This document shows positions 1 to 9,430 of a stretch of 64,000 bases of DNA, piece after piece. The position numbers and the translations under genes are program-made. Every line of letters starts with the position of its first letter. Positions within the stretch are counted from its first letter, which is position 1. Below the pieces are notes generated by a model. It did not search any database and was not told the origin of the DNA. It saw only the letters and a list, made by a program, of their open reading frames with translations. The stretch is from contig NC_058506.1 of the NCBI RefSeq assembly GCF_020382885.2, positions 22,282,318 through 22,346,317 of the forward strand. The letters are read 5' to 3'. This DNA comes from Scatophagus argus. Lineage: Eukaryota; Chordata; Actinopteri; Scatophagidae.

Positions 1-505
1 AGCGAGTGAGCAAACCAGGTGCGAATGTCCAGTTAAACATCACCTTCAGCATCAGAATCACCTTCCACAGGAGGCCATGATGGGCGTTCACACAGATAAA
101 CACATGACGCCCCTCCTCATGGACTTGTTCCTCAGGGTTTGGGCTCGGCCCCTTCAGCTCACCAAGACATTTTGGACAATGCTATGCTTCCAACTTTGTG
201 GCAACAGTTTGTTGAAGGCCCTTTTCTATTCCAGCATGACTGTGCCCCAGTGCACAAAGCAAAGCTCCATAAAGACATGGTTGGATGAGTTTGGTGTGGA
301 AGAACTTGACTGGCCCACACAGAGCCCTGACCTCAACCCCATCCAACACCTTTGGGATGAACTGGAACGGAGATTGTGAGCCAGGCCTTTTGGTCCAACA
401 TCAGTGTGTGACCTCACAAATGCTCTACTGCATGAATGGAAACACTCCAACATGTTGTGGAAAGCCTCCACAGAAGAGTGGAAGCTGTTATATTGTTTGT
501 CGAAG
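1..505 (+). pseudogene. Tc1/mariner transposase remnant (C-terminal half)
   Basis: Conceptual translation gives the catalytic C-terminal half of a Tc1-type DDE transposase split over three frames. About 180-265 reads as the LPTLWQQF / FQHDCAPVHKAK block, which holds the second catalytic Asp. About 275-378 reads SIKTWLDEFGVEELDWP then SPDLNPIQHLWDELERRL. About 395-500 reads CDLTNALLHEW in another frame. In active relatives the NPIQ position is NPIE, with the third catalytic acid; here it is Gln. Two frameshifts (near 270 and 380) and this substitution show a dead copy. The 5' half and left inverted repeat lie outside the window, and I found no right inverted repeat. The family is firm; the subfamily is not assigned. 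Confidence 0.85.
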
Positions 506-580
506 GTAATCACAATGTAACAAACTACATTTTAATGGCTGCCATCTTGTAATGTGATAACTGACTTTGAAAGTAACGTT

Positions 581-627
581 AGAATCAGAATCAGAATTCC
601 TTTATTTATCCCTGAAGGGAAATTCTT
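581..627 (-). mobile_element. LINE 3'-end tail fragment
   Basis: A short AGAATC tandem runs into CTTTATTTATCCCTGAAGGG, the antisense form of the 3' terminal segment of Rex/RTE-like fish LINEs. Similar tails occur at 6026-6160 and 33284-33330. There is no coding part. The rest of 511-988 shows no gene or other recognisable feature. Confidence 0.5.
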
Positions 628-988
628 AAAGGATTGATCAGCTTCAGCTTTATTAGGTTTTACTGTCTCTAAACGATGTGAAGTGACTTTAAGTCTTAAG
701 TTCTCCTGCTTTCTCCTCAGATCCCTGACGGTTATAAATCCAGACCCTCTGGGCTTCGCCCCTCACAATCTTATTTACTCCCCAACAACACAACACTTGT
801 TGCTCATTTCCTGAGGAATCAAAAACATGATTTAATTTGCCTCGTTAAGGCTAAATGTGGAATGTATGCGATGTGTGTGTGGATGTTTTTCTGCCGTCCC
901 ACAACCACAATGAACACAAGCAGCAACTGAGGGAGAAGGAATGAAGCAGACGAATGGACTGACAGAGAGAGAGACGGGCAGCTGTGGA

Positions 989-1500
989 GTGAGACAGAAA
1001 ATGAGACGGAAAGTGAGACGGAAAGTGAGACAAAAAGTGAGACAGAAAGTGAGACGGAAAGTGAGACGGAAAGTGAGACAGAAAGTGAGACGGAAAGTGA
1101 GACGGAAAGTGAGATGGAAAGTGAGACAGAAAGTGAGACGGAAAGTGAGACAAAAAGTGAGACGGAAAGTGAGACGGAAAGTGAGACAGAAAGTGAGACA
1201 AAAAGTGAGACGGAAAGTGAGACGGAAAGTGAGACAAAAAGTGAGACGGAAAGTGAGACGGAAAGTGAGATGGAAAGTGAGACGGAAAGTGAGACAAAAA
1301 GTGAGACGGAAAGTGAGACGGAAAGTGAGATGGAAAGTGAGACGGAAAGTGAGACAAAAAGTGAGACGGAAAGTGAGACGGAAAGTGAGACAGAAAGTGA
1401 GACGGAAAGTGAGACGGAAAGTGAGACAAAAAGTGAGACAGAAAGTGAGACGGAAAGTGAGACGGAAAGTGAGACGGAAAGTGAGACAGAAAGTGAGACA
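989..1500. repeat. 12-bp minisatellite (GTGAGACGGAAA)n, about 43 copies
   Basis: A head-to-tail array of a 12-bp unit with point variants (GACGG, GACAG, GACAA, GATGG). Because 12 is a multiple of three and the unit has no stop in most frames, the array keeps several frames open on both strands. They give artificial tetrapeptide repeats (ESET and KVRR on plus; FRLT and FPSH on minus). None is likely to be a real protein. Confidence 0.95.
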
Positions 1501-2360
1501 GGGTTCAGAGCACAACATTTAATTTCACAGTCTGTAGCTTTTCCTGATGCTGTTCTGCGGGCAGGTAAATACCTGATTAGTCAAGTTGTTTAATGTGACT
1601 TCCTGTCCAAACACCTCGCAAATCAGCACTCACACTTCAGACCAAACTCATTATGGATCAGGCTTTGGTGAACAGAAGACGTACTCGGACCCTCGACTGA
1701 AGTAAATGTGGATTATTATTACTGCTGCGCTAATGTTCAGTACTTCATTTGAGCAGTTTAATCCACAGCAGCGTGTCACTTTCTGTCACATCATCAGACG
1801 TTATTGGTGTCCTGTGAGACGTGAGGACCTCTGAGAAGTCACTTTACTTTAAGGAGTGGGAGAATTTTCTCAGCTCGTTGAGGTTAATCCTTCAGTTTAT
1901 CACAAATATTCAGAAGCATAGCGAGTTATTAATGTACATGGTAGTAGTACTGCTGATGAAGAAGAGAGCAGCAAAATGCTCACATCTCATCATCCCAAAC
2001 CAAACTTCCCCACAGCCCCACTGCCTCCACAGCTGTGTTTGATTCAGTCAAATAAAGGTTCAGTCTCCTTATCTTCTATGTGCGTTTTCTGTCTCGGATC
2101 AGTTGTACATAAACGTGATGTCCAGCAGAAAAGACTGGAAATCAGAAAGTGACTGAAGACTGAAGGTGTCAGACGCATGCTGAGGAGGAAACAGTACAGT
2201 ATTTATGTTGTACTTCTACTTCACTTCATTTCAGAGGCAAATATTGTACCTGTCAGCACTGCAGGCTGGGAGCCACCGGATTAAACGAGCCGCTTACAAA
2301 GTAATTAAAGTAACTGAAATCGCTCACACACTGATGCATTAATATTATGTTATTATGTAT
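1501..2360. other. Non-coding stretch, no feature seen
   Basis: Ordinary AT-rich sequence. I see no exon with plausible splice sites and no recognisable repeat. Confidence 0.6.
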
Positions 2361-2558
2361 TACTCACTCTCTCTCTCTCTCACACACACTCACACACACT
2401 CACACACACACACACACTCACACACACACACTCACACACTGATGCATTAATATTATGTGATAACATATCACTGAGTGAATGGAGATTAAAACGTGTTCAC
2501 ACGCTGAAGGGGTTTTCTTCAGTGCTGCGTCCATTTCAGACAAACACACACACACTCA

Positions 2559-2589
<31 letters not shown>

Positions 2590-3040
2590 TCTCTCTCACA
2601 CACACACACAGACCATCTTTCATTGCAGGAGCATCCAGTGGTGTAAACTGATTCCCACCCAAAGACAGTCGGCCTTTCAGCCACGCAGGAGGAATCTGAC
2701 AGCAGCGTGAAAGTCGCTGTGTGAGGTTTAACGTCGGACGAGGACGATTACTCAGGAGGGAAAGAATTACATAAGCACTGAAATACATGATGTGCACAAC
2801 TGTGTGTGTGTGAGTGTGAGTGTGAGTGTGAGTGTGTGTGTGTGAGTGTGCGTGTGTGTGTGGGTAAAAAAAACCAAACATTTGCTTTTCAGATGTGAGA
2901 ATTTGATGCTTTTCTACCAATCTAACACATCAGTCTGAACTCCTGTGACATCTTTAAAACTGAACGATGAATTGGAAATGAAAGATGTGTGTGTGTGTGT
3001 GTGTGTGTGAGTGTGTGTGTGTGTGTCTGTGTGTGTGTGT
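2361..3040. repeat. Cluster of CT/CA/TG microsatellites
   Basis: Separate short arrays: (CT)n(CA)n at about 2367-2440, (CT)n(CA)n at 2545-2610, (TG)n with GAGTGT interruptions at 2801-2862, and (TG)n at 2983-3040. The intervening sequence shows no gene. Histidine/threonine or serine/leucine ORFs here are repeat translations. Confidence 0.9.
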
Positions 3041-4190
3041 TGAGCCACCTAAAAAAAGCTTTTTTCAAAAAAAGCATTTCCTCCCCAGCCCTTGCTTCAT
3101 GACTGCACACATGCATCCTTGGTAAATGAATCTCTGTGTTGCGAACTGAAATGAAATAAGCTTGACTCAACTTGTCTCTGAAGCTTTAATTGTGCTTTGA
3201 CTGCTTTATTACCTCCTGAGCTCCAGGTACTTGGCTCCCCTTAATTCTCTCAAGTGGTGTGTTGACAGTGAAAACAAGCCGGGGGAACAAAGGCCAGGAG
3301 GGATCCAGGGATCTGATTGCACAGCCTCGAGCCCCCTGCTCGGCTCGGGCTTCAGTGGGGGTTTGGAGGGAAAGATGGACGCTCATACAAAGAGTCTGGA
3401 GTTCTGCCAATGTGCAAGTGCGCCTGAGGTTTCTTTAAATATGCCTGCTGGAATGCCGCCTCAGCGAGAGCATTTCTCCTTTCATGAGGAGGAGTGGTTC
3501 TGATTTACTTGCAAAGCCACTCTGATTGATTTGAAGGCGTAGGAGGGTCGGATAGACGTGAGTCTTGTTTATGCACAGAGCTTCAAAGAGCCGCTGCGAC
3601 CAAAACCTTCACTCCTCCGGCTTTCTTTGTTTGCACTGAGCCCAACTCCGGCGGCATAACGTCACCGCAGAGTGTGATTTTAGATAGCATGTCGGCCCTC
3701 TGGAAGCAAAAGAGGCGTGAAGCGAAACGCGGCAGCATAACACGCAGGTCGAGCAGCGTTTTCATTCGCCACCCGTTACATTATGTGGAGGTTGACCTTC
3801 GGCTCGGAGGGAAAGGAGCTCCTCGTTGGCTCCCCGCTTCGCATTTTTGGTTGCTCTTCTTCTTCTTTAAATTGGCGGCAAACGGCTGTTTTTCTACATC
3901 CACCCGCAGCGTCGCACACGTGACATGTTAACACCTCGCAGTCGTCGTGTCCTGCCAGCTACGGAAACAAAAACGAGCTCCTGTTCCAGCTTTCCTTTGC
4001 AAATCATGGATTTCAATTACCAAATGACAAATAAAACTGACGGATCACAGAGGACCAAAGTCCACTCAAACGTCACTCCTGAGTCAGCTGCAGCAGTTAT
4101 GTCTGAGTGATGATGGAAAAGCCCAAAAGTTTTGTGCGATGGACCGAGACATTGTTGGTTTTTATATTTTTATGGCATTTGACAACAATT
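3041..4190. other. Non-coding, repeat-poor stretch
   Basis: No coding exon or known repeat is visible. The part at about 3180-3500 is free of simple repeats and has an AT-rich core with TTTAAATATGCCTGC and TCTGATTGATTTGAAGG. It looks like unique non-coding DNA and could be conserved, but a single sequence cannot show that. Confidence 0.4.
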
Positions 4191-4515
4191 AAAATATAAT
4201 ATAACATAATGAATATATGTCAGCCTCAGCCAGTCTGTCCAGCATGTTTCCTGTTTTATTTTGGTAACTGTCACCTGCTGTGTTGTGCTTGCTTTGCACT
4301 TCCTGTCTTTGTCTGTTTCCCTCCAGTTCTGACTGTTTGCTCTGCCCTGATTGGACTCACCTGTGTCTTGTTACCTCCCATATATACCTGCATGCTCCGT
4401 GTGCTTGTTTGCCATTTTGTTTTTTCTCTTTGTCTTGGCTACCTGGTTTGTGAACTCTTGCTTGTTTTGTGGACTTTGATTTTGAAGGTCTGGTTCTGAG
4501 CCACGTTTGTGGGTC
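4191..4515. repeat. Probable unclassified interspersed repeat
   Basis: The pyrimidine-rich stretch with CTGCCCTGATTGGACTCACC and GTGTCTTGTTACCTCCC matches the style of a sequence seen repeatedly in fish genomes (recall, not searched). It abuts the Harbinger element. I cannot assign a class. The 96-residue ORF across it has no recognisable domain. Confidence 0.3.
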
Positions 4516-4639
4516 CTGGGGTCTGTTTCATGAAGCAGGTTCAACAAACTCTGAGTATGAATGTTAACTCTGAGTTGACAAACCCTGAGATGAAAAACTC
4601 TGAGTTTCCTGTTTCAACAAGGCGGATTCGCATTAGTTT

Positions 4640-4693
4640 TGTCGACTCTGAGTATGTCGACTCTGAGTATGTTGACTCTGAGTATGTCGACTC
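4640..4693. repeat. Subterminal 15-bp tandem repeats of the Harbinger element
   Basis: Three and a half copies of GTCGACTCTGAGTAT. Related ACTCTGAGT words recur at 4548-4605 and near the right end (about 6912). Such subterminal repeats are usual binding sites for the element's Myb-like partner or transposase (family knowledge); binding here is inferred. Confidence 0.6.
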
Positions 4694-5159
4694 AAGCTCG
4701 TGCACCGCGACCATAAAGAAGCCCTCATCAATGGAGTCCCGATTCCCTGATTCACCACGGAGGCCGGAGGGGAAAGAAAGCGCTCAGCATATTTTTCACC
4801 GCTGGAGCTGGAAATCTTGATGGAGGCGTACGGTGAATATGAGCGTATATTCAGGGAAAACGATCACTGCTCGAGTCAATGCGTAAGTTTTGTTTCTAAT
4901 CACTCATAAAATATTGCATGTAGAAAATGGTATTGACCCTCTGTTCATGTAGGTGCAACCCAGGAGGTGAAAAACGTGTGAAATATAAAAATATAATTCA
5001 GTCAGGTGAGGCGGAAACATAACATGTCTGGTTGTATCTCACTTTGGTAACGTTTGACATGTCAGACTATTTAAATGTATTTAAATGATTTAATACTCTA
5101 CAACTCTTTCATCACCGCATGATGTTTCCACACATTCTGTTCTGTGTAAAGTTTCATTA

Positions 5160-5985
5160 ATTAATGTGGTGAAGTTAACATCTGACTCCTGCCTGGCCAA
5201 CAGAAAGAGGGCAGAGGCCCCTAAAACGGGTGGAGGACCTGCACCACCACCTCCAACAGAGGCAGAGGAGATGGCCCTGAGCCAAACTACTGGAAGGCCA
5301 GTGGCTGAGGGAATCCCAGGGGGCAGCTCATCTGAGCCAGTCACCCCCAGGACACAAGTGTCTTCATAACACGTAAGAAGTCCACACCTCTACAACGTTT
5401 TTTATGAAGCCTCTTTTAGAGACAGGATGTTTGTTCTTGAATCCAGTAGACTTTGAGGGACGTCTCCACCTGTTGGAGCCTCATGTAGCCCAACTCCAGC
5501 CTGTTGTAGGTACCTCAACACACCAAAACTCATAACCAGTAGTGGTACAAAGTTCACAGAATAAAACGCTTGTCTTCAAAGGACAATGAAGATGAAGACA
5601 CTGTGTCTGCTGTCACAGAAAGGCCTACAGAGGCATCATATTAGATCAGCTTTACATGCACATGTGACATTCTTGTATGGATTTATATTGACATGTTATC
5701 CTTTTTTAACAGAGCGTAACTGGACAGCATGAAGAGGGTCCATCAAACTCTGCAGCACCAATGGACACAGTGAGAGTTTCAGTAAACAACACAGTTGAAT
5801 TCTGTACAATTGTACATGTAGAACAATATGACTTAATGTCATTCTTATGGATTTCCAGTTACCAGTTAAACAGAATCCATCTCCTTAAACTGACTGAAAG
5901 AACAGATCAGGAAATGGTGCACTTGGAGCGCCAGATCCACAAGGCAGACCTGGAAATCGAGATACTTAAATACAAGTTAGAGGTG
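5160..5985 (+). pseudogene. Harbinger Myb/SANT-partner protein remnant
   Basis: Two pieces are recognisable. At 5166-5366 the translation contains KRAEAPKTGGGPAPPPPTEA and GRPVAEGIPGGSSSEP, the proline-rich linker of the Myb/SANT-like protein that accompanies fish Harbinger transposases. At about 5878-5985 it reads LLKLTERTDQEM then LERQIHKADLEIEILKYKL, its C-terminal coiled coil. The N-terminal SANT domain is missing or unrecognisable, and the pieces are separated by non-coding sequence that may include original introns. In active elements this partner imports the nuclease and binds the ends. It is not expected to be functional here. Confidence 0.65.
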
Positions 5986-6025
5986 GGTGTGCAGTCACAG
6001 GTAAATTTAATTTGTCATTGGAACA

Positions 6026-6160
6026 AGATAAGATTAGATGAACTTTATTTATTGATCCCGCAGTGGGGAAATTCTCTTCTTGTGGCAGCTCACAAGAAGA
6101 GAAAAAGAGTGCAAAAACCAAAAAGTGTGCAAAAACAGTAACACAAAATATAAAGGTAAA
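6026..6160 (-). mobile_element. Rex-like LINE 3' tail nested in the Harbinger element
   Basis: AGATAAGATTAGATGAACTT, then TTATTGATCCCGCAGTGGGG and AAATTCTC, is the antisense 3' end of a Rex1-type fish LINE. It interrupts the element between the Myb-partner coiled coil and the nuclease remnant, so it inserted after the Harbinger copy. No reverse transcriptase sequence is present. Confidence 0.6.
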
Positions 6161-6184
6161 ATGAATTAACAATTTATAAAGCAA

Positions 6185-6526
6185 TATGAAAACCACCCTG
6201 GTTTTCTGGGAGGAGGATGGGGTCCTCCTCGTGGTCTTGTGTTTGTAGGGCAGAGTGTTGCTCTCCTGTAATAATTGCAATATTATGGAGAACAACACAA
6301 GCCACAATTATGTCACAGGCTCCCTCAGGAGTTACTGAGATGACGTAAGACCTGGGAACAGGCTTTCAGCAGGCCTACAGTCATCTCTAGCCTGGCTCTG
6401 GTCCAGCAGTGTGCCACACTGAAGTGCTGCTGGGGGCCTGGTTGAGGGTCTTATGAGTCTGGGTTGGCAGGGGTAACTCCTGTCACCCAGAAGGAAGCCT
6501 TCAATGTCTCCTGCAAGTGAAGTCAC
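6185..6526 (-). pseudogene. HARBI1-like transposase remnant (C-terminal part)
   Basis: Reading minus from about 6526, GDIEGFLLGDRSYPCQP matches the nuclease segment around the DSGYPC-type motif of HARBI1/PIF transposases. After one frameshift near 6420 the translation continues QHFSVAHCWTRARLEM, GLLKACSQVLRH, then ACDIIVACVVLHNIA and a C-terminal tail. The usual Gly in DSGYPC is replaced (DRSYPC). The N-terminal two thirds of the enzyme are absent. The order of motifs is as in the family, so identity is good; activity is excluded by the frameshift and truncation. Confidence 0.8.
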
Positions 6527-7087
6527 ATTTATTTAGTACAGATGTTATTCACAGACTAACTAGACAAAGATTTCACAGTGACAAACAGCCACCAGTGCAG
6601 TGTTTCAGACCACTTACCACAGTCCAGTCTGCGGCTCAGAGTAGACCCTCGATATATGCAGGAGTCCTGCTCAGACCCAGGCCACTTGGCTTCCACATGT
6701 GTGATGATGTGAGCTGCATCACAAATGATCTAACAGTACAGAAAGTGAGACGGGTTAGTTGGGATGTTTGTGCTCTGACATTTAAAGAGAGCAGGAAACG
6801 GTTCAGGCTTATGTTCCGTAAAGGGGAGGAGTCAGAGACAAACTCGAGGTTTCTGGAGTAAAACCCGCTCCCGACCAGGTTATGTTCACAGACTAAGTTA
6901 CCGCGGTAACAGACTCTGAGTGTGAGTTACCTCGCTTTATGAAACGGGCTTAACTTACTCCTTAACTTCCCCCGATCTCGGGGTTAACTTACCTTCCTTA
7001 TTGAAAGGGTTAACTCAGGGTGTCGCTGGTTTCAGGCTCAACATGCGCAGGGTTTCCACATAACCTGCTTCATGAAACGGGCCCCTG

Positions 7088-7187
7088 GTCTCTGCTGACT
7101 CGTGACTTTGTAATGACGTCATAAACCTGGGTACAGAATACACAACGGAAGAAACGCGTTAAGCTAACTCAAACAGTAGCAAATGAC

Positions 7188-7218
<31 letters not shown>

Positions 7219-7447
7219 TGCATCACACTTAACAAAACATATTCTCCAAACTGTATGCAACAACTTACCTTTCAGCTGAAGCTGTTTTCTTCATGTTGTT
7301 CACTTTTAAACTTGGTTACCGCTTCTCGTTTTACTTGTTGTTGCCGCCTTTTCCGTTTGCGCTTTTGTAGTTTAGTAGTAGTAGTTTTTGTTTTTGTACT
7401 TTAGTCCGTGCGCATTCAGAATAAAAGCATGAATCCAGGTGAACAGT
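7088..7447. other. Spacer with an (AAT)n microsatellite
   Basis: About ten AAT units lie at 7187-7217. On the minus strand this is the 3' flank of the 185-residue gene. No canonical AATAAA is seen on that strand before the AAT array, so its 3' end is unresolved. Confidence 0.6.
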
Positions 7448-8005
7448 TTACAGAAATGAAAGCAACAGCAACAAGCCCAAGGCGGCCAGGAAACGTACAG
7501 AGAACTCCATGACGTTGAGCATGATCTTCCACTGTTTTGCAGAGTTTGCAGCTTTCTTTGCAAGACGAGCAGACAGGTCTTTGATGTGAGCTTGTAAGCA
7601 GCGAACGATCTCTGCTTCCACCGCCGGATCCTCCAATAACATCAGAGTCTCCAGCATTCGCTTACCGCAGAACTTCTTCTGCAGCTCTTTCACCACGGCC
7701 TTGCACAGTTTCTTGGTGCTCTTGATGTCCGGGCAGAAGCCTTCAGTGATGGCGAGTCCCTCCATCGTCTGGTTCACCATTCTCTTGATGTGGGGGACCC
7801 ACCTCCCCTGGTTGTGGTTCGTGACAGCGTTGCACTTGTCCAACACTCTCACCGTCAGCACAGTGACAAACATCTGGAGCTGCTTCTGGTTTTGTGCTCC
7901 GGCTGCAGGTTCACATCCAGAGGCAGGAGTCTGAGGTTGGTCCATAGTGGCCCCAGAGTTGCTTTCCTTCTCTTGGACGGTCTCCGCTGTGTTGTCACCA
8001 GACAT
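7448..8005 (-). CDS. Single-exon 185-residue protein with C-terminal membrane anchor, unrecognised
   Basis: An intact ORF whose protein looks real. Residues 1-45 are polar and low in complexity. Residues about 46-160 form a helix-rich, Cys-containing region (CNAVTNHNQGRW, TEGFCPDIKSTKKLCKAVVK, LQKKFCGKRMLETLMLLED). The last ~18 residues (FSVRFLAALGLLLLLSFL) are one hydrophobic segment ending at the C-terminus, so a tail-anchored membrane protein is predicted (inference). The ATG has G at -3, and a TATAAA box lies about 100 bp upstream on the same strand. No introns are needed. Its style resembles uncharacterised teleost single-exon families, but I cannot name it. It sits between two DNA transposons yet shares nothing with them. 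A retrocopy or repeat-family member is the main alternative. Confidence 0.65.
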   Translation of the reverse strand: MSGDNTAETVQEKESNSGATMDQPQTPASGCEPAAGAQNQKQLQMFVTVLTVRVLDKCNAVTNHNQGRWVPHIKRMVNQTMEGLAITEGFCPDIKSTKKLCKAVVKELQKKFCGKRMLETLMLLEDPAVEAEIVRCLQAHIKDLSARLAKKAANSAKQWKIMLNVMEFSVRFLAALGLLLLLSFL

Positions 8006-8104
8006 GACGCTTTTCTACACGCTCGATATGCTCTGCTCTAAACACTCAGTAGTCTGCAATGAGATCAAACCCCGAATGCATCAAACTGTCTGCAGCTGGT
8101 CAGT

Positions 8105-8110
8105 TTTATA
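8105..8110 (-). promoter_or_regulatory. TATA box of the 185-residue gene
   Basis: The minus strand reads CTATAAAACTG, 95-100 bp upstream of the start codon at 8005. A start site about 30 bp downstream would give a 5' UTR of roughly 70 nt. The TATA motif is seen; the start site is inferred. Confidence 0.5.
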
Positions 8111-8188
8111 GCTTCAACATTCCAGAATCCCAGTGTGACGTCACAAAGCAAGCGGAATGTTTTTGATGACTTTGATGTGTTCTAGAAT

Positions 8189-8196
8189 TCCCCCCC

Positions 8197-8227
<31 letters not shown>

Positions 8228-8292
8228 ACACACACACACCACCGCCATTATAATCCCCCCCCCCCCACACACACACACACACACACACCACC
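8189..8292. repeat. Poly-C runs with (CA)n arrays
   Basis: A run of more than 20 C followed by (CA)n, then a near-copy of the same unit: CCACCGCCATTATAAT, another C run and (CA)n ending in CACCACCGCCGCTAAT. The duplicated layout suggests local tandem duplication. On minus these are G-tracts just upstream of the promoter at 8105. Confidence 0.9.
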
Positions 8293-8298
8293 GCCGCT

Positions 8299-8705
<407 letters not shown>

Positions 8706-8708
8706 GTA

Positions 8709-9430
8709 CCGTATTTTTCGGACTATAAGTCGCACTTTTTGTCATTGTTTGGCTGGTCCTGCGACTTATACTCTGGTGCGACTTATATATTAAAATATAT
8801 ACGGCAATTTCACACGTTCACACTGACAGCCCCGAGGGGGCGCTCTAGGCTGGTGTGCCAGTATCTGCTACGCCCATTACTCCTGTACCACCGAAAAATT
8901 AAAACTTATAAAGACAACTGAGAAAGACTGAACACAACTGCCCCAAAAAGAAAATCAGACCCTGCAGATTACAAGCAGCAAGTAGTGAAATATGCAGCCG
9001 AAAACGGTAATCGAGCAGCTGAGAGAAAGTTTGTAGTTAGCGAGAAACTTGTGAGGGACTGGCGAAAAGCGGAGGACACTCTGACTGCAATGAAGAAAAC
9101 CAAAAAAGCTAATCGTGGGCTAAAAGCTAGATGACCACAGCTAGAGGAACAGGGTTTGGTAAACTTATGTTGTTTATGTTATAGTTATCTGAATATCTGT
9201 TATTGTGTTACATTAACATACCAGACACCCATTCAGCCCGTTGTTCTCTAACCTATTGTTATTACTATAATTTACCGTTCAAGATGAAATATCTGTTCTT
9301 GGTCTCTGATTTTATAAAATTTCCCCACAAAAATGCGACTTATAGTCCAGTGCGACTTATATATGTTTTTTTCTTCTTCATTATGCATTTTTTGGCTGGT
9401 GAGACTTACACTCCGGAGCGAAAAATACGG
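8709..9430. mobile_element. Non-autonomous pogo-like DNA element, 722 bp, TA target duplication
   Basis: The left end CCGTATTTTTCGGACTATAA and the inverse of the right end CCGTATTTTTCGCTCCGGAG are imperfect inverted repeats that share a 12-bp outer block. TA flanks both ends. Subterminal GCGACTTATA motifs repeat inside both ends (about 8760-8787 and 9336-9362). The interior carries a CENP-B/pogo-type DNA-binding helix-turn-helix fragment, which with the TA duplication supports the Tc1/mariner-pogo group. No DDE domain is present, so the copy depends on an autonomous relative. Confidence 0.75.
8943..9134 (+). pseudogene. Pogo/CENP-B-type helix-turn-helix fragment
   Basis: The frame reads PKRKSDPADYKQQVVKYAAE, then GNRAAERKF, VSEKLVRDWRKAED and KKANRGLKAR, then TGA. 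This is the N-terminal DNA-binding domain found in pogo-like transposases and CENP-B relatives, where the next residues are usually W-P-x-L-E. Here the Trp codon position is TGA and the following codons still read PQLEEQ, so a single TGG to TGA change stops the frame. There is no start codon in frame close by. It is a fossil coding fragment of the element. Confidence 0.7.

Larger units (their letters stand above)
4519..7084. mobile_element. PIF/Harbinger DNA transposon, degenerate, with TIRs and TSD
   Basis: The left end GGGTCTGTTTCATGAAGCAG and the reverse complement of the right end (GGGCCCGTTTCATGAAGCAG) form terminal inverted repeats. They are flanked by CTG on both sides (4516-4518 and 7085-7087), a 3-bp target duplication as expected for PIF/Harbinger. 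Inside are remnants of the two standard genes: a Myb/SANT-partner fragment on plus and a HARBI1-like nuclease on minus. Subterminal tandem copies of GACTCTGAGTATGTC lie at 4640-4693. A LINE 3' tail has inserted at about 6026-6160. At about 2.6 kb with broken genes, this copy is not autonomous. Confidence 0.85.

Noticed and set aside
832-1593. Several long ORFs (160-228 residues) on both strands
   Set aside because: All are translations of the 12-bp minisatellite. The direct repeats have no spacers, so a CRISPR array is also excluded.
4209-4499. 96-residue Cys/Leu-rich ORF
   Set aside because: Lies in a pyrimidine-rich interspersed repeat; hydrophobic translation is a composition effect.
7448-8005. 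Orphan gene as a transposon-encoded protein
   Set aside because: It lies outside both flanking elements (ends at 7084 and 8709) and shows no transposase, HTH or nuclease motif.
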